From Ministeria vibrans ATCC 50519 (taxonomy: Eukaryota > Opisthokonta > Filasterea), in contig CALSCP010002090.1 in assembly GCA_943704425.1 (NCBI GenBank), positions 8,121-43,625 on the forward strand: 35,505 nt of DNA, given 5' to 3'. Shown here in pieces: positions 20,394 to 31,236 of this stretch (its first letter is position 1; every line of letters starts with the position of its first letter). The translations under genes and the position numbers were made by a program. The notes under the pieces are model-generated. The model had not been told where the DNA came from. It ran no database searches and worked only from the letters and a program-made list of their open reading frames with translations.

Positions 20394-22895
20394 CTACCGA
20401 CGCGAGGCAGGTGGCGGAGGAGGAACAGCGGAGCCGGTAATGGGGGGCCGGCCGCGCGAAGAGATGGCAATGGCGGACTGCTGATGGAAGAGCTGCTGCT
20501 GCTGTTGTTGTTCGCGCTCGCGTCGTTGAAAGGCGGCTTCGCGGCGGACGCCCGGAAGTTGTTGCTCAGCTGCTTCGGGAGGCGGTGGTGGCAAAGGGTC
20601 GTCGGCGTGACGGCGACGCGCGGGCGTGGCACTCATGGGCTGGGCGGGGCTTGACTCGGCGCGGCTGCGACGGGGCAAAGGAGGAGGGGGACCGCCGTTT
20701 GGGTCGCCCGCACCGAGGTAGACTGAATCGACAGAAGTGAGGCTGCTGGGAGGCGTAAAGATGGAATGGGGATTGCTGTCGATGGAAGAGGCGAGAGAGC
20801 CCACACCGACGCTGAGAGGGGGCGACGGAATTGACGTGGACGCGCGAGGACGACCGTCAGTGCTCTCGCAAAGAGGGTGCCGGTGAGGTGATGGATACTG
20901 TTGATGTGGGGTGGCAGTGAGCTGACTGACACTCCGTTCGCGTTGTTGCGCATGCGGCACAGCTGGAGGCTGTGATTGAGTGCGACGGGCGGCGGCCGGA
21001 TCATCAGCGCTGATGCGACGCACAGCAGCGACATGCGAAATGCGTGGGTCGGGTGGCGAGGTCGAGAGCGAGGAGGAGGCTTCGTCGACGTCGAGCGAAG
21101 CGGAGGTACTCAGCTTGGGGCGACGTCCAAAGAATGATCGTTGACGCGTCACCTCCTTCGTGGAGGCGCCCGCCACGGGTGATGGGGCTGGAGAGGAGCT
21201 GTTTGACGAGGTGCTGCCCTTGCGCAGCGTAAGACTACGCAACTTGAAAATGCCCGACGAGGAGCGCGAGCGAGTGTCGCCACTGGACGCGCCTGGCGAC
21301 GACGATGACTGATGAACATTGGCCGACGAAGACGAAGTGCCGCCTGCAGCACCATTGCCACCACCCCCACCACCGGCGCCCGGACCACCCACCGAAGACG
21401 CTCGGTTGCCACTGCCCATTTCGGAGCTGAGCTTCTGGAAGATAAGCGCGGTGCCCCTGCCCTGGCCAAAACGACGTGCCAGTTGCACGTGCAAGGGGTT
21501 CTTTGAGAGCGCCGTCTCGTGAATTTCGTCGCCGCTGAAGGCGCCCTGGATCATTTTGCCTTGCACCGTCAGCAGATGATACCAGTTTCGGACGTTCTCG
21601 GGCTCGCCGGGCACGCCAAAGAGAGGGTTGACGTCGCGCACGAGCAACTGGAAGCAATCCAACTCAATGTTGGTGCGTTCAATGTCGCTTCGATGGAACA
21701 TTTTCACCTGTTCCTGACCGGCACTGTCGAGCAGCAAAACACACTCGACGGAGACGAGCAGCTGAGCCATTTGCATGCCCACCGAGCCCTTTCTGCCCAT
21801 ACCAGTCTCGGCTGCGTCGCGTGTAGGAGTGGCCACGGGTGCACCAGTCTCGGGATCGGGCACAAACGCAACGGTGAACATGTGGACAAGGGCCGCGCGC
21901 TGCTCCTGAGCCGACGAATCGGCACAGCCCACAGCATCGTCGCGCGCCCGATAGCAGCAACTCCACTCACCGCACAGAAACGCCCCCGGATGGTACTTGT
22001 CCAGAATACAACCACCGTTGCGTTCGCTCAAGAAATTTCGCAATGAAGACACCCAATGGTCTCGAACCTACAGCAAAGTGCAAAAGTGGGAACGGTACGG
22101 GTTGGAACAGTTACCACAAAAAAAAAAAAAGCGAATGGACGAAGAAGGAAGAGGAGAGAGCCGGTGGGGAAACGGTAGGTAAGGAGAGGCGGGTATGGGG
22201 GATCGGCGAGGGTGGGCGGGGAGACTCAAGAGGGGCGGGAAGTACCTGGTCCGATCCCGTGTCGAAGTACAGAACGTTATCGAGCGTTGCTGTCTTGTGG
22301 ATGATCTGGAAGGCACACACGGCCGCGTCGCCAAACACGAGGTCGTCGACATTCTCGACGAGGGCGATCGTCTGGATGGGCGCCAGAATCGGCGGGAGGG
22401 GCCCAGTTGAGTTGGAGGCGGGAAGCACTTCAAGGTGGTCACTGTGCAGCGTCACCTGTCGCTCACACCACTCCTTGGCCACAAGAGACTACAGAGAGGG
22501 CAAGACAGCGTGCCACACACACATGCTGCGTCAGAACCAGACACCTGCACTTCACACACCGCTGGCAAATCCACAAGATCTCTTCCCTTTTTTTTTCTTT
22601 CGTTTTCTTTTTTTTTTTTTTTTTTTTTTNNNNNNNNNNGGTGGTTCGGGCATGAGCACGACAATTTCGTTTGCAAGCGCCGGCACCCATCGATACAGAT
22701 CAATCTGGTTAACGAAAAGAGACTTAAATACTATGAGGAGAGGCGTCCAAGAAAGAGATGGGGAGCAATGGGGCGTGGGAGAGTGTGAGGAAGAGGCAGA
22801 CGACCCAGGCAGGAGCAGGGGGAGCGTGAGGGCGAGAAATCGGTCGGTACCTCTCGAACGCGGAGCGTTGCCCGCAACGCTCGTGCGTCTCCCAT
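20394..22895 (-). CDS. PH domain + Btk-type zinc finger protein without kinase
   Basis: Minus-strand exons: 22895-22851 (MGDARALRATLRVRE), 22704 into the gap at 22639 (IDLYRWVPALANEIVVLMPEPP), 22488-22246 (PH core: WCERQVTLHSDHLEVL...AFQIIHKTATLDNVLYFDTGSDQ) and 22067-20394. The last join gives DQ-VRDHWVSSLRNFL, the C-terminal PH helix, followed by a Btk motif: KYHP, then CC, then GC, with His-Cys spacing 11 and Cys-Cys spacing 10, identical to BTK (21992-21924). A globular stretch of about 150 residues (LVSVECVLLLDSAGQEQVKMFHRSD...) is not recognised. The final 350 residues are Ser/Pro-rich and contain GGPPPPLPRRSRAE, an SH3-ligand-like site. PH-Btk modules in animals bind phosphoinositides in Tec kinases and RASA2/3 RasGAPs; neither kinase nor GAP domain is present here. 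The 5' exons are inferred and one is cut by the gap. Confidence 0.8.
22594..22639. other. Poly-T tract and assembly gap (10 N)
   Basis: A poly-T run ends in ten undetermined bases at 22630-22639. The gap falls at the end of the second PH-Btk exon, so the exon's donor and possibly some codons are missing. Confidence 0.98.
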
Positions 22896-23193
22896 CTGTG
22901 ATTAACCAAACGTCAAGTGAGAAGTCAGAAGTGTCGGCCGCGCGTAACAGAGCAAGACGCGATGAAATATTTGATCGGAGAGTTGAGACTTTGAGAGTTT
23001 CTCAGGAGAGAAAGCCAGAAAGGAAGTTTGTGAGTTCGCGAGTTCAAATCCATTGATGTCGCAACCGACTGTCGTTCAGCCGCTCAAACCCTTCACACGA
23101 CTTGAACGGTTTTGTCTGCTCCATTGCCAAATCACCAGGGAGTGAATACGCTTCACTTTCTCTATCATTTTACTATTCTTATAATAATTATTA

Positions 23194-23260
<67 letters not shown>

Positions 23261-23267
23261 GATAGTT
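22896..23267. other. Spacer with (ATT)n microsatellite
   Basis: 372 bp between the PH-Btk start and the RabGAP stop on the same strand. It contains the presumed PH-Btk promoter and, at about 23187-23261, about 25 ATT trinucleotides that begin a few bases beyond the RabGAP stop codon. No RNA gene is seen. Confidence 0.7.
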
Positions 23268-26171
23268 TCAGTCGTCATCATCTTCCTTGCGGTTGTCCGT
23301 ACGCTGCAACATAAACTCACGACGCTGTTCCTCAAGCTGGTCCTGCTCCTCCCTCACTTTACGCATGTGGTACTCGCGTTTCGCTTGGATCTTGGCAATG
23401 GGGAACGGGTTCAGATCGACAAAGGCAACCTAAACGAAACAACAGATTATCAGTTTCGATTATGCGTCCATCTTTTTTTTTTTTGCCTTTGTCATCTTCT
23501 CGTGATCCCACAGGTCCAATCCAACTCCTTTCAGTGCCCCAAAAAGAGACCAGGTCTCGTTGATTTTGATCAGTCGTGTTTCGGCTATTTTCAGGATGGC
23601 TACACAGAGACAAAGTCAGCGGCAGGGACAATGAGTCGGGTTTAACAACAACACAGTAAATTTCCATACCAATGGCATAACGAAACAGTGGCTTTTGACC
23701 CTCGTACATGAACGTGTCCCAAATACGCAGCATAGTCTATCAGTTTAGTACAACGTGTGGAGTGTGAGTCAATGATTGTGAGGTAAATGCGTTTGTTTGC
23801 GTGTCTCTCTCTATCTCTTTGTTTCTCGATATCACTTGACAAACTCGCTTCTCTCTCTATTACTTTGTTTCTCTATCGATCGACTTTTGTTTCTCTCTCT
23901 CTCTATCTATCTATCCCCTCTCCCTCCTCTCTATCCTCTCTATCTTCTCTCCCTATATATTTATGGTGTGACTCGTACGGGAGCGGGGACGGCATCGGCA
24001 AAGACAGTGAGGAGCCAGTTGAACGTGATAAGGGTGAGATCAACCTGATAATGCTCGAGGTGTTGTGACAGACGCGGACACTTCTCAGTAAGAGTGTCGC
24101 GTAACACACGTTGATCTATGATAATAATTATAGTTGTTATTAATAAAAATAATAATTATTATAATAATAATAATAATAATTATTATTATTATTATCAAAT
24201 TTTGAGAGAATATCTGAAGGAACTCTTTAAACGTACCCGCCTGGCTTGTGGTGAGAGTGAGACTGTAGTAGGAAGGAGGCATGAGATGCTCGACAATGCA
24301 CATAAGTCCCCAAAAGGCGTCGTCTTCGTCAAGGTAGAGCAGCAGAACTGCTGCAAGGAGGTTCATTCCTTGGCAGTAGCGTACCTCCACGTCGTGCCAG
24401 CTGTAGGCGCGCAGCACACGTCGCAGTTTGCTAATCATGGGACTGTCGGGACGCGAAAACTGGACGTTGCCCGGCAGTGTGCGCATGAGATCCAGCTCAA
24501 TTTGCTTCGTTGCCTTGCTCTCGTCCCGCTTGTGTGTCTCCAACAACTCCCGATAGTAGTTTGAGCCGTAGCGCTCGCGCTCCTTGCGCACTCGAAAGTT
24601 GACGCAGCTGAGCCAGACCTTGCCGCGGTACTCGCTGGGGATGCCACTACGTACCAGCTGCTTGAGCTCGGTGGTGCGCGGGTAGTCGCCACGCTGCGCC
24701 TTGCCCGCCTGGTGGTACGCCTGCCACTTGCGCAGTCGGTCCGCATCTGACGTGTCCCCCTGTGCCGTGTAGTACTTCTTGATGGGGTTCAGTAGCGCAC
24801 CCAATCCCAAATTGGCCGTGTCTCCCGCTCTCTCGTCCATTGCCGTGCCCAACAGCGCCGGATCTTCGGGCATGATACGCTCCTGAAACCCATTGGCGTC
24901 GTAGCCGGAGGCAGTGCTCGCCGACTGGCCTGCCAACGCCTGCGACAACAACAAACGAATGTCGGCAATGTTGTCGGGCGTCACAATCGCACTCGCAACC
25001 ATGTCGTCGGCGGCCGACGCCGGCTCGTGCTGCTTTACTCCTCCCCCCTCTTCTTCGTCGGTCGCAGCAGTGGTGGTGGTCGTGGTGGCCGCGACAGCGG
25101 GCTCGTCAACATTGCTACCGCTACTATTCGTGGTCATGTTCGCCTGCGACATGCCCATAGTGCGATTGAGCAGCTGTAAGTACGCTGTACGCACCCGTGC
25201 CATCTGGTCATCCTTCTCCTTCAGCCGCGCCTCCATCTCGCTGACCGTACCAGCAAACTCGGCACCCGCATGCTCTTTGAACTCCTTGAGCTCGTTAAAC
25301 TCCTCCATGAGAATTTGCGCCTTGCGCTGCATCGTCTCAACCTCCTTGCGTGCCGCTTGAGCATCACTGCGCGCCGCCTGCGTTGCCAGATTTGCTCGTG
25401 ATAGATCTGCCGAGGAGCCCAGACGACTTCGGAGCGTAGTCAGTTCGCTACCTTGCTCCTCGACAATGGACTGCAGTCGAGCATTCTCATCGGTGAGGAG
25501 CGTGGCGTGCGCATTGAGCGACTCGACCTGCTCGCGAAACGTGTCCGCCTCGAGCACTCGGTCCCGTTCCACCTGGGCACACTGCGCCTCAAGCATTGCA
25601 ATGCGCTGCTCCCGCTCAGCAAGCACCGACGCGCCTTCTTCCGCCTCGAGTGTCCCAAAAAGCTCGCGTGACGACTTTTCCAGTTCAAGATTGCGAAGGG
25701 TGACATAAAGTTGTTCAAGCACATCGTCACGTGCCTGCACTGCCTCGTTGGCACGCACAAGCTCCTCGCGGAGCGTATTCACATCGTCGTGGTCCTGCGA
25801 AAAGGCCTTGGCCACCTTTTTGGAAGGCTCCACAAACCCTTTGCTCCACATCATTTTGAAGGGGTCCACCATAATCTTGGTGGTCATAGACTTTGGATGT
25901 GAGAGTGAGCTCGAGCCGGCCTTGGGCGTGTGTTGTTGTTGCTTGCCCGAGGAAGCGCCTGCCGTCAAGCCAGCTGCCGAGCCAGTGCTGAGGCGCGCGC
26001 CAGGGTTGTTGTTGTTGCTCGACGCGCGACCTTTTTCGCGTGTCGTGGAGGGCGTACGCGAGAGCGACTGAGGCGACACGCTGCTTGCTGTAGGTGAGGC
26101 GGCCGGGTGAGACAGCGACGACGACGATGACTGTGGAGACATTGTAAAAGGCTGTGCCACTCCTGCTGTTG

Positions 26172-26202
<31 letters not shown>

Positions 26203-27656
26203 TGTTGTTGTTGTTGTTGTTGTTGTTGTTGGTGGTGCTGGGGATGCGGTGCGATCGGTGGGGCAGCTTGAGGAGGCGACGGAGCGTGTTTCGGAGGGGG
26301 AGGATACGCTGGGAAGGGCGTTGTTGGTGGTGATGATGGGCTGGTCGTTGTCATAGATTTTGGGCATGGAGACGCCACCGCAGTGAAGATGATGGCCACC
26401 TTCGGAGGCCTTGAGAGACGCTGCAGCCATGGTGGCAGGGTCATTGGCGTTGTGGGCTGTGGAATCTGTTGATTCGTGGTACGACATGGTGGCGGCACGG
26501 GCAGCGGCAGCAGCAGCGGCGGCAATGCTGAAGCCTGTGGGGACCAAAATAGGAGAGGGTTCGCGAGGGGCAGCAGCATTGCTGGAGGTTTCAGAGGGAG
26601 GTACGCTTGTGTTGATGGGTGTGGAGGCGACTAGAGCGACGGGCACAGGAATGGGTGCGACTATCGCCTCGACTGGCTTGGCGGATGTCGTTGGTGCTGG
26701 CGAAGTGACACGCCCCACTGCTGTAGCCGTACTCAGTGTTGCCATCATGGGAGTGCATTGCATGGGTGGGGGTGTGGCAGATGGAGGAGGGCCGTCGTGG
26801 CGAGTGTCGTCGTCAGCGTGTTGATGCTTCTCAGGTGTAGCCTTCGTAGCGGCGCCTCCGTCGTCGTCGTCGTCATCATCATCATCAACTTGGCTCGCCG
26901 CATCGTCGGCGGACGCAACCGAGCGTGGAGGCAATGGCAAAGCCCCAGCTGTCCGAGAGCGGTTGAGGTGGGGCGCTGTGCCTCCAGCAGCCGCTGCCGC
27001 ACGCTGGTTGTAGCCTCGACGACGCTCCTGCAGCGCAGTGATCCACATGAGCATTTCACCGTTGTCCTTGGCACGTAACCTCCAGTCGCGGCCGTCCGTG
27101 CTGTCGACAAGCGAAAGAAGAAGAGGAGAGAAAAAAAAAAGAAAAAAAAAAGGTTTCGGCAAAAGTGTTGACAACATTTGAAAGACGTACGAGACGATAA
27201 AGTGACCTTCGCCGTGTGTTTCGTGTTCCTGATCAAACGAGAAGGATGCGGACGAGATGTCGATGGAGCTGGAGCAGGAGATAAGGGTTAAAAGACGAAT
27301 CATGAGTTTTTCTCGGCTGTGCGACAAGCAAAACAAATAATCAACGATTTGGCGTACCCTTGAGCATCGCGGTCCTTGTCTGACTTGTAGTAGTAGAGGC
27401 GACAGTTGTTGGAGTCAAACAGAAAGTAGCGCACCTTCCAGGTTTTGACGAGGCCCTTGGCGCCGAGCTACGGGCAAAACACGGTTAGGGTTGGGGTTAG
27501 GGTTAGGGTTAGGGTTAGGGGGGGTTGCAGGGGGGCGGGAAGACACACGGGGGTGGCGGCTCTACCTTCAGGAGGGAGCCCTCGAGCTTCTCGTTGTGGG
27601 CGTCAGGTTGAGGCGCTTCCTGCAAATGCGAGAGAGAGAGAGAGAGAGAGAGGAGG

Positions 27657-27690
<34 letters not shown>

Positions 27691-27751
27691 TAGAGTTGCG
27701 TTTGGTGAGGGTGAAAGATGAACGACGAAGGAAGACGTGTACGTCTGCCAT
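23268..27751 (-). CDS. TBC1D2: PH-coiled-coil-TBC Rab GTPase-activating protein (TBC1D2/Armus-like)
   Basis: Nine minus-strand exons: 27751-27743, 27619-27566, 27467-27358, 27268-27191, 27100-24237, 24115-23979, 23736-23670, 23599-23487 and 23429-23268, giving 1197 residues. A PH domain (about 14-108) is assembled over four exons: KLEGSLLKLGAKGLVKTWKVRYF...DAQGSIDISSASFSF...HFIVSTDGRDWRLRAK...MLMWITALQERRR. A long Ser/Thr/Ala/Pro-rich linker follows, then a coiled coil (about 520-735) and a TBC domain (about 895-1110). Both catalytic fingers are present: IELDLMR (Arg) and YCQGMN (Gln). TMLRIWDTFMYEG and the coiled C-terminus after VAFVDLNPFPIAK are typical of TBC1D2. Known role: GAP for Rab7-type GTPases on endosomes. 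Intron 8 has a GC donor (AAAG|GCAAAA). The 9-nt first exon (MAD) is inferred. Confidence 0.9.
23785..23960. repeat. CT-rich minisatellite in a RabGAP intron
   Basis: The intron between exons 23979 and 23736 contains CTCTATCTCTTTGTTTCTC and CTCTATTACTTTGTTTCTC, degenerate copies of the CTATCACTTTGTTTCTC motif seen near 10.7-12 kb. Confidence 0.75.
24116..24236. repeat. (ATT)n-rich RabGAP intron
   Basis: 121-nt intron between exons ending 24237 and starting 24115, almost wholly A/T. It is open in the preceding reading frame, so read-through would code a run of Ile before the frame ends. The spliced join (QA-D-QRVLRDTL) restores the TBC consensus. Confidence 0.85.
27483..27520 (+). repeat. Interstitial telomeric array (TTAGGG)n
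   Basis: Six hexamers in perfect phase: TTAGGG, TTGGGG, then four TTAGGG, followed by more G-rich sequence to about 27540. The array lies inside the 98-nt RabGAP intron between exons 27566 and 27467. Confidence 0.95.
27629..27690. repeat. (GA)n microsatellite in RabGAP intron 1
   Basis: Nearly pure GA dinucleotides, CT on the sense strand, forming the polypyrimidine tract before the acceptor of exon 27619-27566. Confidence 0.9.
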
Positions 27752-28021
27752 TGAAGAGCAGGGTGAGACACAGAGAACGGAAGGGAGAGAGAGAGAGAGG
27801 TTGTTGAGGAGGTCCGAATCAAGAAAGAAGGGAGAGAAAAAAAAATTAGCAAATGCCAAATAGCCAAATTGAAAATAAACAAAGAAGGTTTGAGTTAGTT
27901 TGGATTCTAAACGACTAGGGAAGGACATTCTAATGAAAGTGTCAAAGTGAGTAACTAGCAAGTGACTGTTCACTGTACTGACTACTGAAGAGCGTGGAGA
28001 GATTGTAGGCGCAATGCTTTA

Positions 28022-29351
28022 CTACTTTATTGAGTGATACGACGTGCGCTTCCACAGGACGGCGGCACCCACAAAGATGATGGCCAGGCCCACGGCGACA
28101 ACAATGCCAACAATGGTGCCAGCCGACGACTTGTGGTGTTGCGGAGATGGAGGATGGGGCGGGGAGGCCGGGTTGACGAAGGGCGCACAGGGGATTGTGT
28201 TGATGAACATGCGCGACTGCAACAGCAACAATAATAATAAAAATTATTAAGAATTAGAATAATAATACGAATCAGAATAATAATAAGAATCAGAATAATA
28301 AAAAGAATCAGAATAATAAAAAGAATCAGAATAATAATAATAATAATAATAGTAATAATAACAGCAGTCTGTCAGCTATTAAATGTGTTGTAACTCTCTC
28401 TCTCTATTAATATTAGTACTCAATCTGAGCGACTCAGTTGTGATGGCATTGATTTCCTTACGTGAAGGGTGGGGCTATCAAAGGAACCGTTAAAGGCTGT
28501 ACAGTTGTTCAGTGGACCCACAAACGTGTCGGTGGGTGTTCCAGTGCAGTTTGAAGTGTGGTATGCGTCGTAGGAGACGGTGTCGCCTGCCAACGAGAGT
28601 GTGTGCTAATGCAAAGAAAATGAAAACCCCCGCAAAATTAGAATGAGACTTCTTGTGTGGTCATCACGTACAGAAAAGACGGCGCCCGTGACACACTGAG
28701 TTGCGTTTTGACGAAGCAGCGTCATGACGTAGAAGTAGTCGGTGGACGATGCGGGAGTGGACTCGGTGAAGCCACATCCGGCGCCTGCGGTGATCGTCGC
28801 CAGTGTGTCCGCTGCAATGGTAGGCACCTGTGCTGCGGTTTGCGACAAGGCGCAGCCGGTGACGGTAAGGAGCTGAGCGACGCCGTCGAAAGCACTGAAT
28901 TCGCAATGTTCGAGAGCAATCGTCGAATTGAACAGGCACAAAAGGTTTCCGACCGGTGTGCACGGCGGCTGGCTTCCATCGAGACAGGAGCAGGCCCATT
29001 CAATGCGATATTCACCAGGGGACACTCCAGGCGCCATTCTGTAGCTTGAATCGGCTGTGGGATGGAAACGCGAAGGGATTTTACGGTGATCGTTTGCGCG
29101 ACAACAAACGCTCTCTCTCTCTCTCTCTGGCACTTACCTCGCGGCGGTACAGGCTCCCATCGCGCAGAGTCTGTGACACGAGTGGTTTCCACACTTGAAA
29201 AAGCAGTGGCCGACAGGGGCGATGGAGGACAGGCAGTGGGGATGGAAGCCTTGGCATTGTGGTACAAGTTCAAGTAAAAGTACGATGCAGCCGCAGGTTG
29301 CGCCATCGCCACGACCAGCGCCACCCCAACAACTACAACTGGAAACTGCAT
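28022..29351 (-). CDS. Type I membrane glycoprotein with lysosomal-type Tyr signal
   Basis: Minus-strand exons 29351-29138, 29054-28672, 28605-28462 and 28216-28022 encode 311 residues. A signal peptide opens the protein (MQFPVVVVGVALVVAMAQPAAA). The lumenal part is Cys-rich with several N-glycosylation sites (NST, NAT, NCT, NGS). A Pro-rich stretch (PASPPHPPSP) leads to one transmembrane helix (TIVGIVVAVGLAIIFVGAAVLW) and a short tail KRTSYHSIK. YHSI fits the YxxPhi adaptor-binding rule and sits close to the membrane at the extreme C-terminus, as in LAMP proteins (GYQTI). Layout therefore suggests a lysosomal or endosomal membrane protein. The sequence itself is too divergent for me to call it a true LAMP. 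Introns are short except the last (245 nt), filled with AATAAT-type repeats. Confidence 0.8.
28225..28365. repeat. AATAAT/AGAATCAG tandem repeat in an intron
   Basis: The last intron of the membrane-glycoprotein gene holds four or more imperfect copies of an AGAATCAGAATAATAA-type unit, running into (AAT)n. Confidence 0.85.
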
Positions 29352-29657
29352 GAGTAGTATCGATACAAAAAAATTATTAGTATTAGAACAATAGTCAATA
29401 TAATTTTATATGAAAGCGTTAAGTTTATTCATTTTCGCTCTGATACTAAAAAAAAGTTTAAAGGGATTGGTATTATTCACACACACACATATATATATAT
29501 ATTCAAGTTAACATATCTCTCCCCCTATCGGATCATAAATAAATGGGTCCGTTTTCTTTTCTTCTACTACTAATTAATAAGAAGAAGAAATATACAGTGA
29601 GGATTGTAGAATGAAGAGTAATGATGAATCTAATAAAAGGTATTATTAAAATTATTT
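29352..29657. other. Spacer upstream of the membrane-glycoprotein gene
   Basis: 306 bp, AT-rich, with a (CA)n-(TA)n tract near 29478-29500. It presumably holds the 3' end of the MRG-like gene and the glycoprotein promoter. No gene is seen. Confidence 0.5.
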
Positions 29658-31007
29658 TTATATCCTACAATACTCTGGCGTCGCCATGTCATACTCACGC
29701 TGAAAGACTGTCGACGCATGATCAGCGACAAAAGCAATGACAAGACGCAAGTGCTTTTGGAGCAGCGCAGACGCTTCTACAACAAACAAAAAAAAAAAAA
29801 GTTCGATTCCTAATCCTTTTGCAGTTTGTTTCGTACCTGGAGCCATTGTAAGAGAGGAGAGAAGCGAAGGAAACTTGACAAAGAGACGCACCAGATGCTC
29901 CGCGCCATAAATCTCCGACACCGTCTTGTCGCCCAATCGCTATACACCGCACCGTCAAACACTCGCACAAACACACACACAGACACACACACACACACAC
30001 AGACACACACATACTCACACATACACACAAGAGAATAAAAGTCAATGAATGGGTACCTTGAGGATTTCACCATACTGTGGCCGCTCAAAGTGGTAGAGGA
30101 GCATAACACCAAGGGCACGATCAAAGTAGACGCGGATGCCTTCAACGGTCTCCGCTAGAATGTCCATCTCGAGCGCATCGACCGCTGTCACGCCGTCTGC
30201 CGATGCCTTTACACTTGCCACGTAGTCGTTGAGAATATCTGCAACGCTGGGTGTGCGAGGAAGCGACACGAGCTACAAATACACAGAGAGAAAGATCGAA
30301 AGAGGAGCAAGTTAGCAATGGAAAACAAACCCAAACGGATTCTCGGTTGAACTAACTCGCTTTTCGCGCGTGATAAAGTCCCAATCATCGACAAGTTGTC
30401 GTTTAAGAATGTCGGGAAGAGGGATTGAAATGGACACTTGCAGGAAGTCGTCTTCGCTCTTGCGCTTGCGGCTGCCCGACGATCGAGAGGTGCCTACACA
30501 CAAAAGGTCTCAGTACACAAAGGAACCCGCCATATACACTTACTCTCTTTCGCCGATGTGCTTGGGGTGTTTGCGGTGGTAGTAGTAGTGGTCGTGGTGC
30601 TTGCCGAAGCAGCCGCCGCCTTCTTTTTCGGTTCCGCTTTCTACACAACGAAGAAAAAAAAAATGTGTCAAAACATCGTTCGTCGTTTCTTCTTTGTCCA
30701 ACACTCACCGACTTCTGATCCTGTTTCAACTGACTCTGCTTCCGCCGCGTCTCTTCCGTGTTCTTCTCCAACCGCGAGCCGCTAACCCACTCGTCCCACC
30801 TACGACACCGCCGCACGACGGACGATTGTGCTGAGCGACAGACGACAGACAGTGCAATTCACTTCTTACTTCACTCCCCATCCTTTGTAGTGCACGTAAT
30901 ACATCGGCTCCGTGATCTTTGTTGACTCGTTGCGACGAACCGCCACCTACGCGACGCGGAGAGACCAACGCGAGTTTCACAATGTTTCTTCATCGGTTGA
31001 AAACGCG

Positions 31008-31045
<38 letters not shown>

Positions 31046-31236
31046 ATGTGTTGCTCTTGCTGAGCCACTGGCGGGGGAAGCAGGCCCAGATCACACCCCT
31101 TCAACGTACCTCAAGACACTTTGCTTCGTACAGGACGGGCCCGTGGTACGCAAGAACCTAGAGGGAACGGTTTACAGCCGAGACACTCGATCAGAGAACT
31201 TCGTACCACTTCGCCGACTTCGTAGGCAAACGACAT
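29658..31236 (-). CDS. MORF4L1: MRG15-like chromo-barrel/MRG-domain protein
   Basis: Nine minus-strand exons: 31236-31207, 31157-31110, 30946-30870, 30799-30709, 30640-30544, 30493-30357, 30272-30057, 29939-29837 and 29776-29658, all phase-consistent, give 305 residues. The chromo-barrel (about 6-65) reads VGEVVLAYHGPVLYEAKCLE...YYVHYKGWGVKWDEWVSGSRL, with the aromatic residues expected to hold methyl-lysine. A Lys/Ala/Thr-rich linker with a basic SRKRKSED follows. The MRG domain covers the last 170 residues: ISIPLPDILKRQLVDDWDFI, LVSLPRTPSVADIL, LLYHFERPQYGEIL, YGAEHLVRLFVKFPSLL, and ends EYDMATPEYCRI. Known role: subunit of NuA4 acetyltransferase and Sin3/Rpd3S deacetylase complexes, reading H3K36 methylation. 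It is the most intron-dense gene here. It is divergent from importin alpha. Confidence 0.94.
29945..30030. repeat. (CA)n microsatellite in an MRG-gene intron
   Basis: CACACA with interspersed AGACAC and ATACTCAC units, between exons 30057 and 29939. Confidence 0.9.

Noticed and set aside
23026-23052. tRNA-like GTTCAAATCC T-loop sequence
   Set aside because: The flanking bases do not form a T stem, and no D or anticodon arm precedes it.
23056-23145. Small plus-strand ORF MSQPTVVQPLKPF...
   Set aside because: About 30 codons, no splice continuation or homologue recognised; lies in a short spacer between two minus-strand genes.
25965-26579. Minus-strand ORF with a long poly-Gln run
   Set aside because: It is another frame of the Thr/Ala run (ACA/GCA) in the RabGAP exon; the RabGAP frame is open and joined to PH and TBC domains.
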